Source: Pseudomonadota bacterium
GTDB lineage: Bacteria; Pseudomonadota; Alphaproteobacteria; Sphingomonadales; Sphingomonadaceae
DNA length: 64,000 nt
Assembly: GCA_039818985.1 (NCBI GenBank)
Contig: JBCBSU010000002.1
Location: 124,001-188,000, forward strand
Reading direction: 5' to 3'
Shown here: positions 1-7,656 of the stretch, in pieces
How the letters are laid out: every line of letters begins with the position of its first letter
Position numbering within the stretch: position 1 is the stretch's first letter
Translations under genes and position numbers: made by a program
The notes under the pieces: model-generated
Database searches by the model: none
Told to the model about the DNA's origin: nothing
What the model saw: the letters and a program-made list of their open reading frames with translations, nothing else

Positions 1-72
1 TGGCAGACGCTGGTCGATCCACTGCATGGCCGGATTCTTGGGTTCATACTGCTTTGCCCAGGGAAAGCTCAT
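1..72 (-). CDS. petB: Cytochrome b of the bc1 complex, N-terminal fragment (window edge)
   Basis: Reading the minus strand from 72, an ATG opens a frame for a hydrophilic start (MSFPWAKQYEPKNPAMQW), typical of bacterial cytochrome b before its first membrane helix. Only 24 codons are inside the window. It lies 11 bp downstream of the Rieske gene, the usual petA-petB order of bc1 operons. In the complex, cytochrome b carries the two b hemes and the quinol oxidation and reduction sites. The identification rests on the short N-terminus and on the context. Confidence 0.8.
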   Translation of the reverse strand, partial: MSFPWAKQYEPKNPAMQWIDQRLP

Positions 73-83
73 AGTCTCTTACC

Positions 84-656
84 TCAACCGATCTTGATGA
101 CTGTGTCTGACAGGAAGCTGAATTCCGGCACTTCCAGATTAGTCGGCGCCGGGCCCTTGCGGATGCGGCCTGCCGCATCATAGTGCGAGCCATGGCAAGG
201 ACAGAAATAGCCGTCATACTCGCCTTTGACTTCGCCGGTAGCGGCGCCCAGCGGGACACAGCCGAGATGGGTGCAGACCGCCTTGTTGACCAGCCAGTTC
301 TCCTTGCCTTCAAGGGTCCGGTCGGCCAGCGTCTGCGGATCACGCAGCGAGGACGCATCGATGGCGTTCATCTCTTCGATTTCTTCCGGGGTCAGATTGC
401 GAATGAACACCGGCTGCTTGCGCCATACGGTCTTGATGGTCTGGCCCGGAGCGATGCCCGACACATCAACCTCGACCGAGGCTTCGGCGAGCACGTCTGC
501 CGACGGTGCCATTTGCGATACCAGCGGATAGACCACCGGGATCAGGCCGGCACCGGCAACGCTGACCGCTGCAATGTGGATGAAATCGCGGCGGCGAACG
601 CCGTCTTCGCCTGCTTCTGCGCTCTGACTTGCGTCCATTACCTGTTGTTCTGCCAT
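84..656 (-). CDS. petA: Ubiquinol-cytochrome c reductase Rieske iron-sulfur subunit
   Basis: 190 aa, normal for a Rieske subunit. A twin-arginine motif (RRRDF, residues 21-25) precedes one hydrophobic segment (about 26-48), so the protein is probably exported folded by Tat and anchored in the inner membrane. Cluster motifs are CTHLGC (128-133) and CPCHGSHYD (152-160): by family knowledge C128, H130, C152 and H155 hold the 2Fe-2S cluster, with a C133-C154 disulfide. It passes electrons from ubiquinol to cytochrome c1 in the respiratory chain. Cytochrome b follows 11 bp downstream on the same strand. Confidence 0.97.
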   Translation of the reverse strand: MAEQQVMDASQSAEAGEDGVRRRDFIHIAAVSVAGAGLIPVVYPLVSQMAPSADVLAEASVEVDVSGIAPGQTIKTVWRKQPVFIRNLTPEEIEEMNAIDASSLRDPQTLADRTLEGKENWLVNKAVCTHLGCVPLGAATGEVKGEYDGYFCPCHGSHYDAAGRIRKGPAPTNLEVPEFSFLSDTVIKIG

Positions 657-720
657 GCAACTAACCTGTCTTGTCGTCCGGAATATGTGCAGTTAAACGG
701 GCGATTAAGAGAATAGTTCC

Positions 721-741
721 CGCAAATTGGGGGAATTTGCG
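721..741. promoter_or_regulatory. Perfect inverted repeat upstream of the bc1 genes
   Basis: CGCAAATT, a 5-base spacer (GGGGG), then AATTTGCG: an 8-bp perfect dyad in the divergent space between petA (minus) and trmL (plus). It lies 65 bp upstream of the petA start, a plausible operator or promoter-proximal position for the bc1 operon. No T-tract follows on either strand, so it is not an intrinsic terminator. The binding factor is unknown. Confidence 0.45.
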
Positions 742-840
742 CCTTATTGCCGGCCGCTATGACCGATATTGATACAGGCTATCTCCACCGCCATTGGCGC
801 GCCTCTTAGCCGCAAATATGAGGCCTTGCCAACCGCCTTT

Positions 841-870
841 TTGACATGGTCCGGCGATAGCCTCTATCTA
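841..870 (+). promoter_or_regulatory. Sigma-70-type promoter for trmL-hemF
   Basis: TTGACA at 841-846, an 18-base spacer and TATCTA at 865-870. The match to the -35 and -10 consensus is good for an alphaproteobacterium. Predicted transcription start is near 877, giving a short leader before the trmL ATG at 905. Confidence 0.6.
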
Positions 871-904
871 TGCCTAATATATCCTTAAAGATGAATGGCT
901 TGCT

Positions 905-1405
905 ATGAAAGACGCTGATAGTTGCACCATCGAAATAGCGCTATTTCAACCAGATATTGCCGGCAATGTCGGCACGCTTTTGCGCCTGTCGGCGTGCCTC
1001 GGTGTTCCTATGCATATTATCGAGCCATGCGGATTCCCCCTGGGGGACCGCCAGCTTAGGCGTGCGGCGATGGATTATGGTGGCAAAGCCGAAACCACAC
1101 GCCATGCAGACTGGGCGCATTTCCATGATAACATTGCTGCCGGAAAACAGGCCGCAGCAACAAATGGTGCGCGGCGCATCATCGCCCTGGACAATCCGGC
1201 ACCGACCAGCCTGTATGCCTTTGCTTTTCAGCCGGGCGATGTCCTGCTCGCCGGCTCGGAAAGCGCCGGACTGCCGGAAAATGTGCGTCACCTCTGCGAT
1301 GCAGCCATCGCCATCCCGATGCAGCCGGGGTTCCGCTCGCTCAACGTCGCCATAGCCAGTGCCATCGCGCTCGGCGAGGCGCTACGCCAGACACGCCATT
1401 GTTGA
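905..1405 (+). CDS. trmL: tRNA (cytidine(34)-2'-O)-methyltransferase, SPOUT family
   Basis: 166 aa, close to the usual TrmL length of about 155 aa. The start 'IEIALFQPDIAGNVGTLLR' is the typical SpoU/TrmL opening. The C-terminal SAM-binding trefoil knot is seen in 'LLAGSESAGLP' and 'IAIPMQPGFRSLNVAIASAIALGEA'. The enzyme adds a 2'-O-methyl group to the wobble base of tRNA-Leu species in the cytoplasm. It has its own promoter 35-65 bp upstream and is followed by hemF after 125 bp. Confidence 0.93.
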   Translation: MKDADSCTIEIALFQPDIAGNVGTLLRLSACLGVPMHIIEPCGFPLGDRQLRRAAMDYGGKAETTRHADWAHFHDNIAAGKQAAATNGARRIIALDNPAPTSLYAFAFQPGDVLLAGSESAGLPENVRHLCDAAIAIPMQPGFRSLNVAIASAIALGEALRQTRHC

Positions 1406-1530
1406 TCCAGATCAAGGCGCGAACCGATGGCGCTGGACACAGTGCCGCGTAATGGCTGTCTGACCGGCTTGCCCCGACCAGTGCGCCATGCCAGACAGGG
1501 CATTAACAGCAACAGGAGCGGGACGCCAAA

Positions 1531-2385
1531 ATGAACGACTGGACCGATCAGAAGACACGGGCAAATACCTGGTTCAAAAGCCTGCGCGACGACATTTGCG
1601 CCGAATTCGAGGCGATTGAGCGCGAGGCCGGGAGCGATGCCAGTTTCAGTTATAATGAATGGGATCGCGAGGATGGCGACGGCACGCCGGGCGGTGGCGG
1701 CCGCAGCGGACTGATCAAGGGCAAGGTATTCGAGAAGGCCGGGGTCAATGTGTCAATGGTCGAAGGCAGGTTCAGCGAGGACTTCGCCAAACAGATTCAC
1801 GGTGCCGGGGATGATCCGCGCTTCTTTGCCACCGGTATCTCGCTGGTCGCGCATATGGCCAATCCGCATGTACCCAATGTCCATATGAACACCCGCTTCC
1901 TGGTGACGCAAAAGGCGTGGTTTGGCGGCGGTGCCGATCTCAACCCGGCGCTGCCCAAAGAGCAAGACACCGCCGATTTTCACGCCCGTATGCAGGCCGC
2001 CTGCGACGCGCACGACCCGGGCTATTATGTCGAGTATAAAAAATGGGCCGATGATTATTTCTATATCCCGCACCGCAAGGTACATCGCGGCGTCGGTGGT
2101 ATTTTCTACGATCATCTGGAATGCGATGGCGAAGACAGCTTCGAGCGCAACTTCGCCTTCACCCAGGATGTCGGCCGCGCCTTTCTCGACATCTTCCCAA
2201 AGCTGGTGCGGCGGCGCATGGGCAGCGAATTCACCATGGAGGACCGCAACCAGCAGCTTGTCTATCGCGGCCGCTATGCCGAGTTCAATCTGGTTTATGA
2301 TCGCGGTACGATTTTCGGTCTCAAGACCGGCGGCAATATCGATGCCATTTTGATGAGCCTGCCGCCGCTGGCGATCTGGGAATAG
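1531..2385 (+). CDS. hemF: Oxygen-dependent coproporphyrinogen III oxidase
   Basis: 284 aa, the normal HemF length. Family signatures are present: the 'FGGGADLNP' metal/substrate motif and the 'KKWADDYFYIPHR..RGVGGIFYDHL' block, ending in 'GGNIDAILMSLPPLAIWE'. It converts coproporphyrinogen III to protoporphyrinogen IX using O2, in the aerobic branch of heme synthesis. An AGGAG lies about 12 bases before the ATG. Heme supply fits the adjacent cytochrome bc1 genes, although these run on the other strand. Confidence 0.97.
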   Translation: MNDWTDQKTRANTWFKSLRDDICAEFEAIEREAGSDASFSYNEWDREDGDGTPGGGGRSGLIKGKVFEKAGVNVSMVEGRFSEDFAKQIHGAGDDPRFFATGISLVAHMANPHVPNVHMNTRFLVTQKAWFGGGADLNPALPKEQDTADFHARMQAACDAHDPGYYVEYKKWADDYFYIPHRKVHRGVGGIFYDHLECDGEDSFERNFAFTQDVGRAFLDIFPKLVRRRMGSEFTMEDRNQQLVYRGRYAEFNLVYDRGTIFGLKTGGNIDAILMSLPPLAIWE

Positions 2386-2400
2386 CCTGTATGGCGCACC

Positions 2401-2997
2401 ATGGTTGACAGCAAGGAGCCTGTGCCACCAGGGCATATCGCTTCGGTGATTACCCATTTGGAAATGCATGCACGGCCTGCGCCAATAGCGAAACGAGATG
2501 CCCGGTTGCGGCTGGAGCATTGGCAAGACGTTTCACGCCAACGCTATAGCGACCTTTTCCGGCGTGTCGGCGCGCCATGGTTGTGGTTCAGCAGACTGAC
2601 GATGCCCGACGCTGCGCTGCAAGCGATACTGACCGACCCAAAGATCATGCTGCATGCAATCCGGGATGATAGGGGCAGCTTGTGCGGCATATTGGAGCTT
2701 GATTTTCGTATCTCACCAGCCTGCGAGATTGTCTATCTCGGCCTGACGCCTGACTATACCGGTCAGGGTCATGGTGAGTGGCTGATGTCGGAGACGCTGC
2801 GGCTGGCCTGGCGCGATAATATCACAAGAGTCTGGCTGCGCACCTGCACCCTCGACCATCCCGCCGCACTGGGCTTTTACCGCAAACACGGATTTGTGCC
2901 GTTCAAACAGGAAGTCGAGATTTACCCCGATCCGCGGCTCACCGGTCACTTGCCGCGCGACGCGGCACCGCAAATCCCGATCATCACCCAGCAGTAA
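2401..2997 (+). CDS. GNAT family N-acetyltransferase
   Basis: 198 aa. The GNAT fold is recognisable in its C-terminal half: 'VYLGLTPDYTGQGHGEWLM' is the acetyl-CoA pyrophosphate loop (Q/R-x-x-G-x-G/A type), followed by 'VWLRTCTLDHPAALGFYRKHGF', the classic last-helix motif. The substrate is unknown. It starts 15 bp after hemF and is probably cotranscribed. There is no strong ribosome site at 2401, and an ATG at 2467 is an alternative start. Its stop abuts the stop of the convergent membrane-protein gene with no base between. Confidence 0.85.
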   Translation: MVDSKEPVPPGHIASVITHLEMHARPAPIAKRDARLRLEHWQDVSRQRYSDLFRRVGAPWLWFSRLTMPDAALQAILTDPKIMLHAIRDDRGSLCGILELDFRISPACEIVYLGLTPDYTGQGHGEWLMSETLRLAWRDNITRVWLRTCTLDHPAALGFYRKHGFVPFKQEVEIYPDPRLTGHLPRDAAPQIPIITQQ

Positions 2998-3840
2998 TCA
3001 CGCGAAAACTTCCTCCAGCTCGCCGCTATCCTGTACTCCGGCGAGCAACCGGTAAATCCCCACCGGCACCAGCGTCATGAGGATCAGATAGACACCAAGA
3101 ACCGGCAGTGCCAACAGACCGGAGAGGAAGGTCGATGTTGCCATGCCCAATTGGCCAAGCACCCAGATTGCGGCATAATAGACAATGGTGATCAGCAAAT
3201 TGGCGCAGAAATAATAGAGTATCAGTTCGAGCGTATGCCCCCGGGTCAGCTGCCATGACGCGGCAAGCGCGCTGAAAGGATTGACGCTGGCGCGATCAGC
3301 CATGATCGGTCCGGCCAGCCCGAGCCGCGCAATGATGAACAGGGACATGACGCCATAGACCAGCATCAGTGATATCCCGATCACACCAGCCGCCATCAAA
3401 TCGGTATCGGGTCCACTTACACCGACAAGGAAAAATACCGGCAACAGGGGCAGCAGCATAACGATATAGGCCAGCATCACCGTCAGAGTCACCGGGATGC
3501 AGGCGAGATAGCCATAGAGAAAGGCCTGCGGGAATTCGACATCCTCTGACGATGCAGTGGAGCGGAAGATGCTCATCGTCGCGGCAATGGCAACGACGAC
3601 AATGCACAGCGAAAACAGCAGGATACCGATCTGGCTTTCTGGTCCGTCAAATAGCCCGGACCCCTGGCTGGCAATGACCGAAAGCACCGACCAGCCACGA
3701 AAAAATGCAGCAGAAAACACTGTGATCAGTGCAATGAGCGCGACACCGAGCATGCCGATATGGGCAAAACAGGACAGCAGTTTCTCGCGTACCAGAAAGA
3801 CCGTCATCCTGGACGCTGCACCGAATTGAAATTGTGCCAT
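2998..3840 (-). CDS. Multi-pass membrane protein, paralog 1 of 3 (YciC/GPDPase-membrane-domain-like)
   Basis: 280 aa with about six hydrophobic segments and a short hydrophilic tail ending 'SGELEEVFA'. The region 'ARLGLAGPIMADRASVNPFSALAASWQLTRGHTLELILYYF' closely matches the third gene of this cluster and more weakly the second, so the three are paralogs. The motif (aromatic/small residues, then W-x-L-T/S-R/K-G) resembles UPF0259/YciC and the membrane domain of glycerophosphodiesterase-like proteins. No catalytic residues are visible and the function is unknown. A good ribosome site (GGGAGCAGGGGC) precedes the ATG. Confidence 0.8.
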   Translation of the reverse strand: MAQFQFGAASRMTVFLVREKLLSCFAHIGMLGVALIALITVFSAAFFRGWSVLSVIASQGSGLFDGPESQIGILLFSLCIVVVAIAATMSIFRSTASSEDVEFPQAFLYGYLACIPVTLTVMLAYIVMLLPLLPVFFLVGVSGPDTDLMAAGVIGISLMLVYGVMSLFIIARLGLAGPIMADRASVNPFSALAASWQLTRGHTLELILYYFCANLLITIVYYAAIWVLGQLGMATSTFLSGLLALPVLGVYLILMTLVPVGIYRLLAGVQDSGELEEVFA

Positions 3841-3878
3841 TGCCCCTGCTCCCCTGTGCCTCTCCGGTCGGCTTTGCG

Positions 3879-4637
3879 CTATTTGAATGTCTCATGCAGT
3901 CGGGTGTTATCCGGCCCGCACAGCTGAAGATAGATTGCCGCGCTCACGGCCAGGCTGAATGCCGTTGCCACGCCCTGGAACATGATCTGCAGCAACTGCC
4001 CGATGGTGAACATCACGCTGTCCTCACCTGCGACCTTGAAAATCGTGGTGACAAGACCGATCACGCTGGCGATCACGGCGAGCACCAGAATCAGGATCAG
4101 CACAAAGCCAAAAATGCGCAGTGAATTGCCCTTGGTCAACGTCCATGAGCGCTGCATCGCGGTGATCGGATTGCGTATCTTTTCGGCAACGATCACCGGC
4201 CCGACACAGATGAATTTTATGGCGACATAAATACCGGGAATGATGAGCAGGAAAAAGCCGACCGATACGGCAAAGGCAACCAGGATATTGGCGACAAAAT
4301 AGGAGATCAGCAGGCCGAAAGCGGCGGCAATCGCAGTGCCTACGGTCGGGCGGTCGTCGTCGAGATAGATGGAAAGCACGGTAATGCTACCAATGGCTCC
4401 GATGACACCGGTAAGCAGGAAGAGCAGCAGATTGTCATTGTAAAAGGCAGACATCGTCGCCAGCACTTCTTCCAGCGTGGCATTCGGATCGGGCTGCGGC
4501 GGCACCGCAATCAGCGTCGCCGCAAATTGCGGCACCACAAAAAATACGCCGATAACGCCGATCAGAATCTGCACATTGCTGCCGACCAGCGCCAACGTCC
4601 TGTTCCATACCGCGCTATAATCGAACTGACTTTGCAC
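3879..4637 (-). CDS. Multi-pass membrane protein, paralog 2 of 3 (YciC-like)
   Basis: 252 aa, starting at GTG with AGAGGGGA five bases upstream. About six transmembrane segments. The stretch 'IKFICVGPVIVAEKIRNPITAMQRSWTLTKGNSLRIF' is the most typical UPF0259/YciC-like motif of the three: a small/aromatic turn, then an SW-x-LTKG helix before a membrane segment. It is the middle gene of a three-gene minus-strand set, 31 bp downstream of paralog 3 and 38 bp upstream of paralog 1. It is the most divergent of the three. Function unknown. Confidence 0.8.
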   Translation of the reverse strand: MQSQFDYSAVWNRTLALVGSNVQILIGVIGVFFVVPQFAATLIAVPPQPDPNATLEEVLATMSAFYNDNLLLFLLTGVIGAIGSITVLSIYLDDDRPTVGTAIAAAFGLLISYFVANILVAFAVSVGFFLLIIPGIYVAIKFICVGPVIVAEKIRNPITAMQRSWTLTKGNSLRIFGFVLILILVLAVIASVIGLVTTIFKVAGEDSVMFTIGQLLQIMFQGVATAFSLAVSAAIYLQLCGPDNTRLHETFK

Positions 4638-4668
4638 TATATTCCCCTCTTAGCTCGCCCGTCTCGAC

Positions 4669-5541
4669 TCAGTCGAAAATCGATGCCATTTCCTCGGCAT
4701 TGTGGCGCCCGCCATCGAGCACCCGAAACGCCGCAACCGGAAACATGGTCTGCACCAGCAGCACCACCAGATATAGTGGCACGAACAGCACCAGCAGAAA
4801 CTCAGCCGCCTGCATCGCAATCGCAATGACGGCCCCGGCAAGGAACATCAGCACCAGAATCCCGAGATAGCCGACAAAATAATAGGCCATCAGACGCCAT
4901 GTATGGCCTCTGGACAGTGACCACGCCGCGCCGATGGCAGAGAAGGGATTATAGGATCCGGCTGCGGCCATGAGCGGCCCCGCCATGCCGAAACGCGCCA
5001 GCATGAACAGGCCAAGGCCGATAAAGGCGGGGTAGATCAGGAATATCGTCAACACGCCAAGGGCCAGCGCACCACCGCCGCCACCGCCATCACTGGCCAT
5101 GATCCCGGCAAAGCCGATAACGCCGAGGATCAGCGCGGCGATGAAGAACAGGATTACCAGAACAATACCGATAACCAGCATCGCGAGCAGAACCGGCACG
5201 GCGCTGACAACCCCGAATTTCAGCGCATCGCCAAAGCCGGCTGCGCCGTCTGTAGCGGCATAGCGGAAGCAGGCCATGGTGATTGCGACGAATACCGCGT
5301 TGAACAATATGTTGCCAAGAACCACTGCGCCCGATGATGCGGCCATCATCTCTTCGAACCTTGCCGGGTCCGACATCGCGCTGAGATCGAACAGCGTTGC
5401 GAAAGCACCGGCAAAAAAGACAGAACCTATAATCCCCAGAATGGCGAACAGCAAAAGCATCAGCCCGGCCAATGCCAGCCAATGCTCCTTTGTCAGGCGG
5501 ACAGTCTCCGCCCAAGCCTCTGAAGGACTGAATGATTGCAC
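4669..5541 (-). CDS. Multi-pass membrane protein, paralog 3 of 3
   Basis: 290 aa, GTG start with AGGGGAA upstream. It contains 'ARFGMAGPLMAAAGSYNPFSAIGAAWSLSRGHTWRLMAYYF', nearly the same motif as in paralog 1, plus a glycine run (DGGGGGG) in a loop about mid-protein. The C-terminus 'RHNAEEMASIFD' parallels 'SGELEEVFA' in paralog 1: both end with an acidic short tail. It is the first gene of the trio and is transcribed away from lipB. Function unknown; possibly membrane-homeostasis proteins that act together. Confidence 0.8.
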   Translation of the reverse strand: MQSFSPSEAWAETVRLTKEHWLALAGLMLLLFAILGIIGSVFFAGAFATLFDLSAMSDPARFEEMMAASSGAVVLGNILFNAVFVAITMACFRYAATDGAAGFGDALKFGVVSAVPVLLAMLVIGIVLVILFFIAALILGVIGFAGIMASDGGGGGGALALGVLTIFLIYPAFIGLGLFMLARFGMAGPLMAAAGSYNPFSAIGAAWSLSRGHTWRLMAYYFVGYLGILVLMFLAGAVIAIAMQAAEFLLVLFVPLYLVVLLVQTMFPVAAFRVLDGGRHNAEEMASIFD

Positions 5542-5713
5542 ATGCTTTCCCCTGATCGCTTTTTCTTGTCGTTTTCTGCTTCATGCGATGCCCGGCGGGC
5601 AAAGTCCAGCCGATGCCGGGCCATATGCGCGTAAACAAGGCCATAGTCGGGAAAAATCGCACCGCAGATGATCGCCCTTGCAAATCACCCTGCTTGCGCG
5701 CACATCCGCTGAG

Positions 5714-6451
5714 ATGAGCAACGCCACCATCGACCATGCAGATGCGGCCAACAATATCGGGCTGCAGGACGCAGCCGCGCATCTGCCGCAATGGCAGGTC
5801 AGCCCGGGCCTGACCGGCTATCCGCAGGCGCTGGAAGCGATGACCGCACGCAATCTGGCGGTGCAGCGGGGTGATGCGCATGAGCTGATCTGGCTGCTCG
5901 AACATCCACCGCTTTATACCGCCGGTACCAGCGCCGACCCCGATGAACTGCTGAGCCAGAGCTTTCCGGTGTTCGAGACCGGGCGCGGCGGGCGCCACAC
6001 CTATCACGGGCCGGGTCAGCGTGTCGGCTATCTGATGCTTGATCTGAACCGGCGCGGGCGCGATATACGCTGCTTCGTACATGCGCTTGAAGGCTGGGTC
6101 ATTGCGGCACTGGGCGATTTCGATGTTGCTGCACGTCGCGCCGAGGGCCGCGTCGGCATCTGGGTGGACAGACCCGATGGCCGTGAGGCCAAAATCGGCG
6201 CCATCGGCATCCGCGTGCGCAAATGGGTGACGATGCACGGCTTTGCCGTCAACATCGACCCGACGCTCGACCATTTTTCCGGCATTGTCCCCTGTGGTAT
6301 CAGCGAATATCCGGTGACCAGCCTGCGAGCCTTGGGCAAGGATACAAATATGGCCGATTTCGATGCGGCGCTGCAACGCCATCTGCCGGCGTTTCTCGCG
6401 AAGCTGGACAAGGCCGGGGCGAATAATGCCGCGAAAGGACAATGCCGATGA
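5714..6451 (+). CDS. lipB: Octanoyl-[acyl-carrier-protein]:protein N-octanoyltransferase
   Basis: 245 aa from the ATG at 5714. A TTG at 5678 in the same frame would give 257 aa; neither has a strong ribosome site. LipB motifs: '[17 protein letters not shown]', '[22 protein letters not shown]' (the invariant HGPGQ), '[22 protein letters not shown]' (catalytic lysine) and '[15 protein letters not shown]' (catalytic cysteine). It transfers octanoate from ACP to the lipoyl domains of the 2-oxoacid dehydrogenases and GcvH, the first step of lipoate synthesis. No lipA is seen in the window. Confidence 0.95.
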   Translation: MSNATIDHADAANNIGLQDAAAHLPQWQVSPGLTGYPQALEAMTARNLAVQRGDAHELIWLLEHPPLYTAGTSADPDELLSQSFPVFETGRGGRHTYHGPGQRVGYLMLDLNRRGRDIRCFVHALEGWVIAALGDFDVAARRAEGRVGIWVDRPDGREAKIGAIGIRVRKWVTMHGFAVNIDPTLDHFSGIVPCGISEYPVTSLRALGKDTNMADFDAALQRHLPAFLAKLDKAGANNAAKGQCR

Positions 6452-6717
6452 CGATGATCAACCGACGCCAGCCCAAGATCATGGCCGCAGCGTTCTTGCT
6501 GCCGCTGGCGCTTGCCGCCTGTGGTGGCCAGACCGAGGGCGAGGGAGAAGCCACGGAGAGTGAGCTCGGCGATATCGATGTGCTCGAAGGCTCGATCAGC
6601 GATGACATGATCACGCTCGATCGTTTTGGTGAAAACCCGCCACCGGCCGAAGGCGAAGCGGGCGAAACTGAAGAGAGCGAGGCCGAAGCTGCCAATAATG
6701 ATGACGATGCGGGCTAG
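6448..6717 (+). CDS. Small acidic lipoprotein
   Basis: 89 aa. A signal sequence rich in A and L ends in a lipobox (LAAC, then GG), so the mature protein would be lipid-anchored. The rest is very acidic and low in complexity (E, D, G, A, N), with no known domain. The ATG at 6448 overlaps the lipB TGA (ATGA), and AAAGGA lies nine bases upstream. The ATG at 6442 is possible but too close to that site. Translational coupling with lipB is probable. Function unknown. Confidence 0.75.
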   Translation: MTMINRRQPKIMAAAFLLPLALAACGGQTEGEGEATESELGDIDVLEGSISDDMITLDRFGENPPPAEGEAGETEESEAEAANNDDDAG

Positions 6718-6720
6718 CCG

Positions 6721-7431
6721 CTAGACGACATAGGGCGTGGTATCGATCAGCCCGGCCTCTGCAAAACCCTGTTTCCTCAGGCGGCAGCTGTCGCACAGTC
6801 CGCAGGCGCGGCCATCCTCGCTGGGATCATAGCATGACCAGCTCAGCGCTGGATCGAGTCCGAGGCGCGCTGTCTCACGCGCAATATCCGCCTTGCCCAT
6901 ATGCTGCAGCGGTGCATGGATGGTAAACGGGCTGCCGCCATCGGCCTCATCGCCAGCCTTGGTCGCCAGCTCGGCAAGCTCGGTAAACTTGTCGATAAAT
7001 TCGGGGCGACAATCGGGATAGCCTGAATAATCAAGTGCATTGACTCCGATAAAGATATCACTTGCCTCCAGCGCCTCGGCCCAGCCCAGCGTCAGCGACA
7101 GGAAGATCAGGTTGCGCGCAGGAACATAGGTCACCGGGATAGCATTGCCGACGCCGTTCTTGGGCACATCGATATCGTCGGTAAGCGCCGAGCCGCCAAA
7201 CTGGCGCAGATCAAGCGGCAGGATAACATGCCGCACCGCGCCCAGTTCGTCTGCGATCCCCCTGGCCGCCTCGATCTCGCGACGGTGGCGCTGGCCATAA
7301 TCTATGGTCAGGGCATGAAGCGCATAGCCCCGTTCGCGCGCCAGCGCCGCAGACACCATCGAATCGAGACCACCTGAAAGCAGCACCACTGCAGCCGGTC
7401 CGCCGGAAGCTGTTAAGGCCATATGGTTCAT
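6721..7431 (-). CDS. queC: 7-cyano-7-deazaguanine synthase
   Basis: 236 aa from the chosen ATG. '[15 protein letters not shown]' is the PP-loop ATP-binding motif. The C-terminal zinc site is '[24 protein letters not shown]' (C-x8-C-x2-C-x2-C). QueC makes preQ0 from 7-carboxy-7-deazaguanine in the queuosine pathway. The open frame extends to 7506, but that start lies in the U-tract of a terminator; 7431 or 7422, just before the PP-loop strand, is more credible. Its stop is 3 bp from the stop of the convergent lipoprotein gene. Confidence 0.9.
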   Translation of the reverse strand: MNHMALTASGGPAAVVLLSGGLDSMVSAALARERGYALHALTIDYGQRHRREIEAARGIADELGAVRHVILPLDLRQFGGSALTDDIDVPKNGVGNAIPVTYVPARNLIFLSLTLGWAEALEASDIFIGVNALDYSGYPDCRPEFIDKFTELAELATKAGDEADGGSPFTIHAPLQHMGKADIARETARLGLDPALSWSCYDPSEDGRACGLCDSCRLRKQGFAEAGLIDTTPYVV

Positions 7432-7504
7432 GCGCTGCGCCATAGAATAGCGCGGCAGCAGGGGCAACATCGCAACCATATCTGCAGCGCAGAAAGCATG
7501 AGGC

Positions 7505-7536
7505 AAAAAAATGGGCTACCCGTGCGAGCAGCCCAT
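7505..7536 (-). terminator. Intrinsic terminator of the small RNA before queC
   Basis: On the minus strand the stem ATGGGCT / AGCCCAT (7 bp perfect, 12-base loop) is followed directly by seven T residues. This is a strong rho-independent terminator. It points at queC, so queC would need read-through or its own start. Confidence 0.85.
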
Positions 7537-7620
7537 AGGCAGGCCAAAAGCCTGAAGGGAGGAAAGCGTACCAAAACTGGTACGTCGCCTGTGGTAAAAC
7601 AGGAAGGTTAACATTTCGCT
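7505..7620 (-). ncRNA. Small RNA resembling the alphaproteobacterial suhB/MmgR family
   Basis: In the 150-bp gap between nadB and queC the minus strand holds, in order: a CCTG/CAGG hairpin, a CGTACC/GGTACG hairpin with loop AGTTTT, a single-stranded CUUUCCUCCCUU, a CAGGC/GCCTG hairpin, and the terminator stem with seven U. An unpaired UUUCCUCCCUU between hairpins and a terminal GC-rich terminator are what I recall of the suhB/MmgR (alpha-r8) RNAs, which act in trans through a CU-rich, anti-Shine-Dalgarno-like loop. A -10-like TATACA is at 7631-7626, with no clear -35. The family call is from memory of the motif, not from a model search. Confidence 0.6.
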
Positions 7621-7656
7621 AAGCCTGTATAGCGGCGCGATGACAGCGGTGCGTGC

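Noticed and set aside
7432-7506. An N-terminal extension of queC to 7506
   Set aside because: The start codon lies in the terminator U-tract and the extra 25 residues lack similarity to the QueC N-terminus.
7505-7620. A preQ1 riboswitch controlling queC
   Set aside because: The layout does not match a preQ1 aptamer; a CU-rich loop between hairpins fits a small RNA better.
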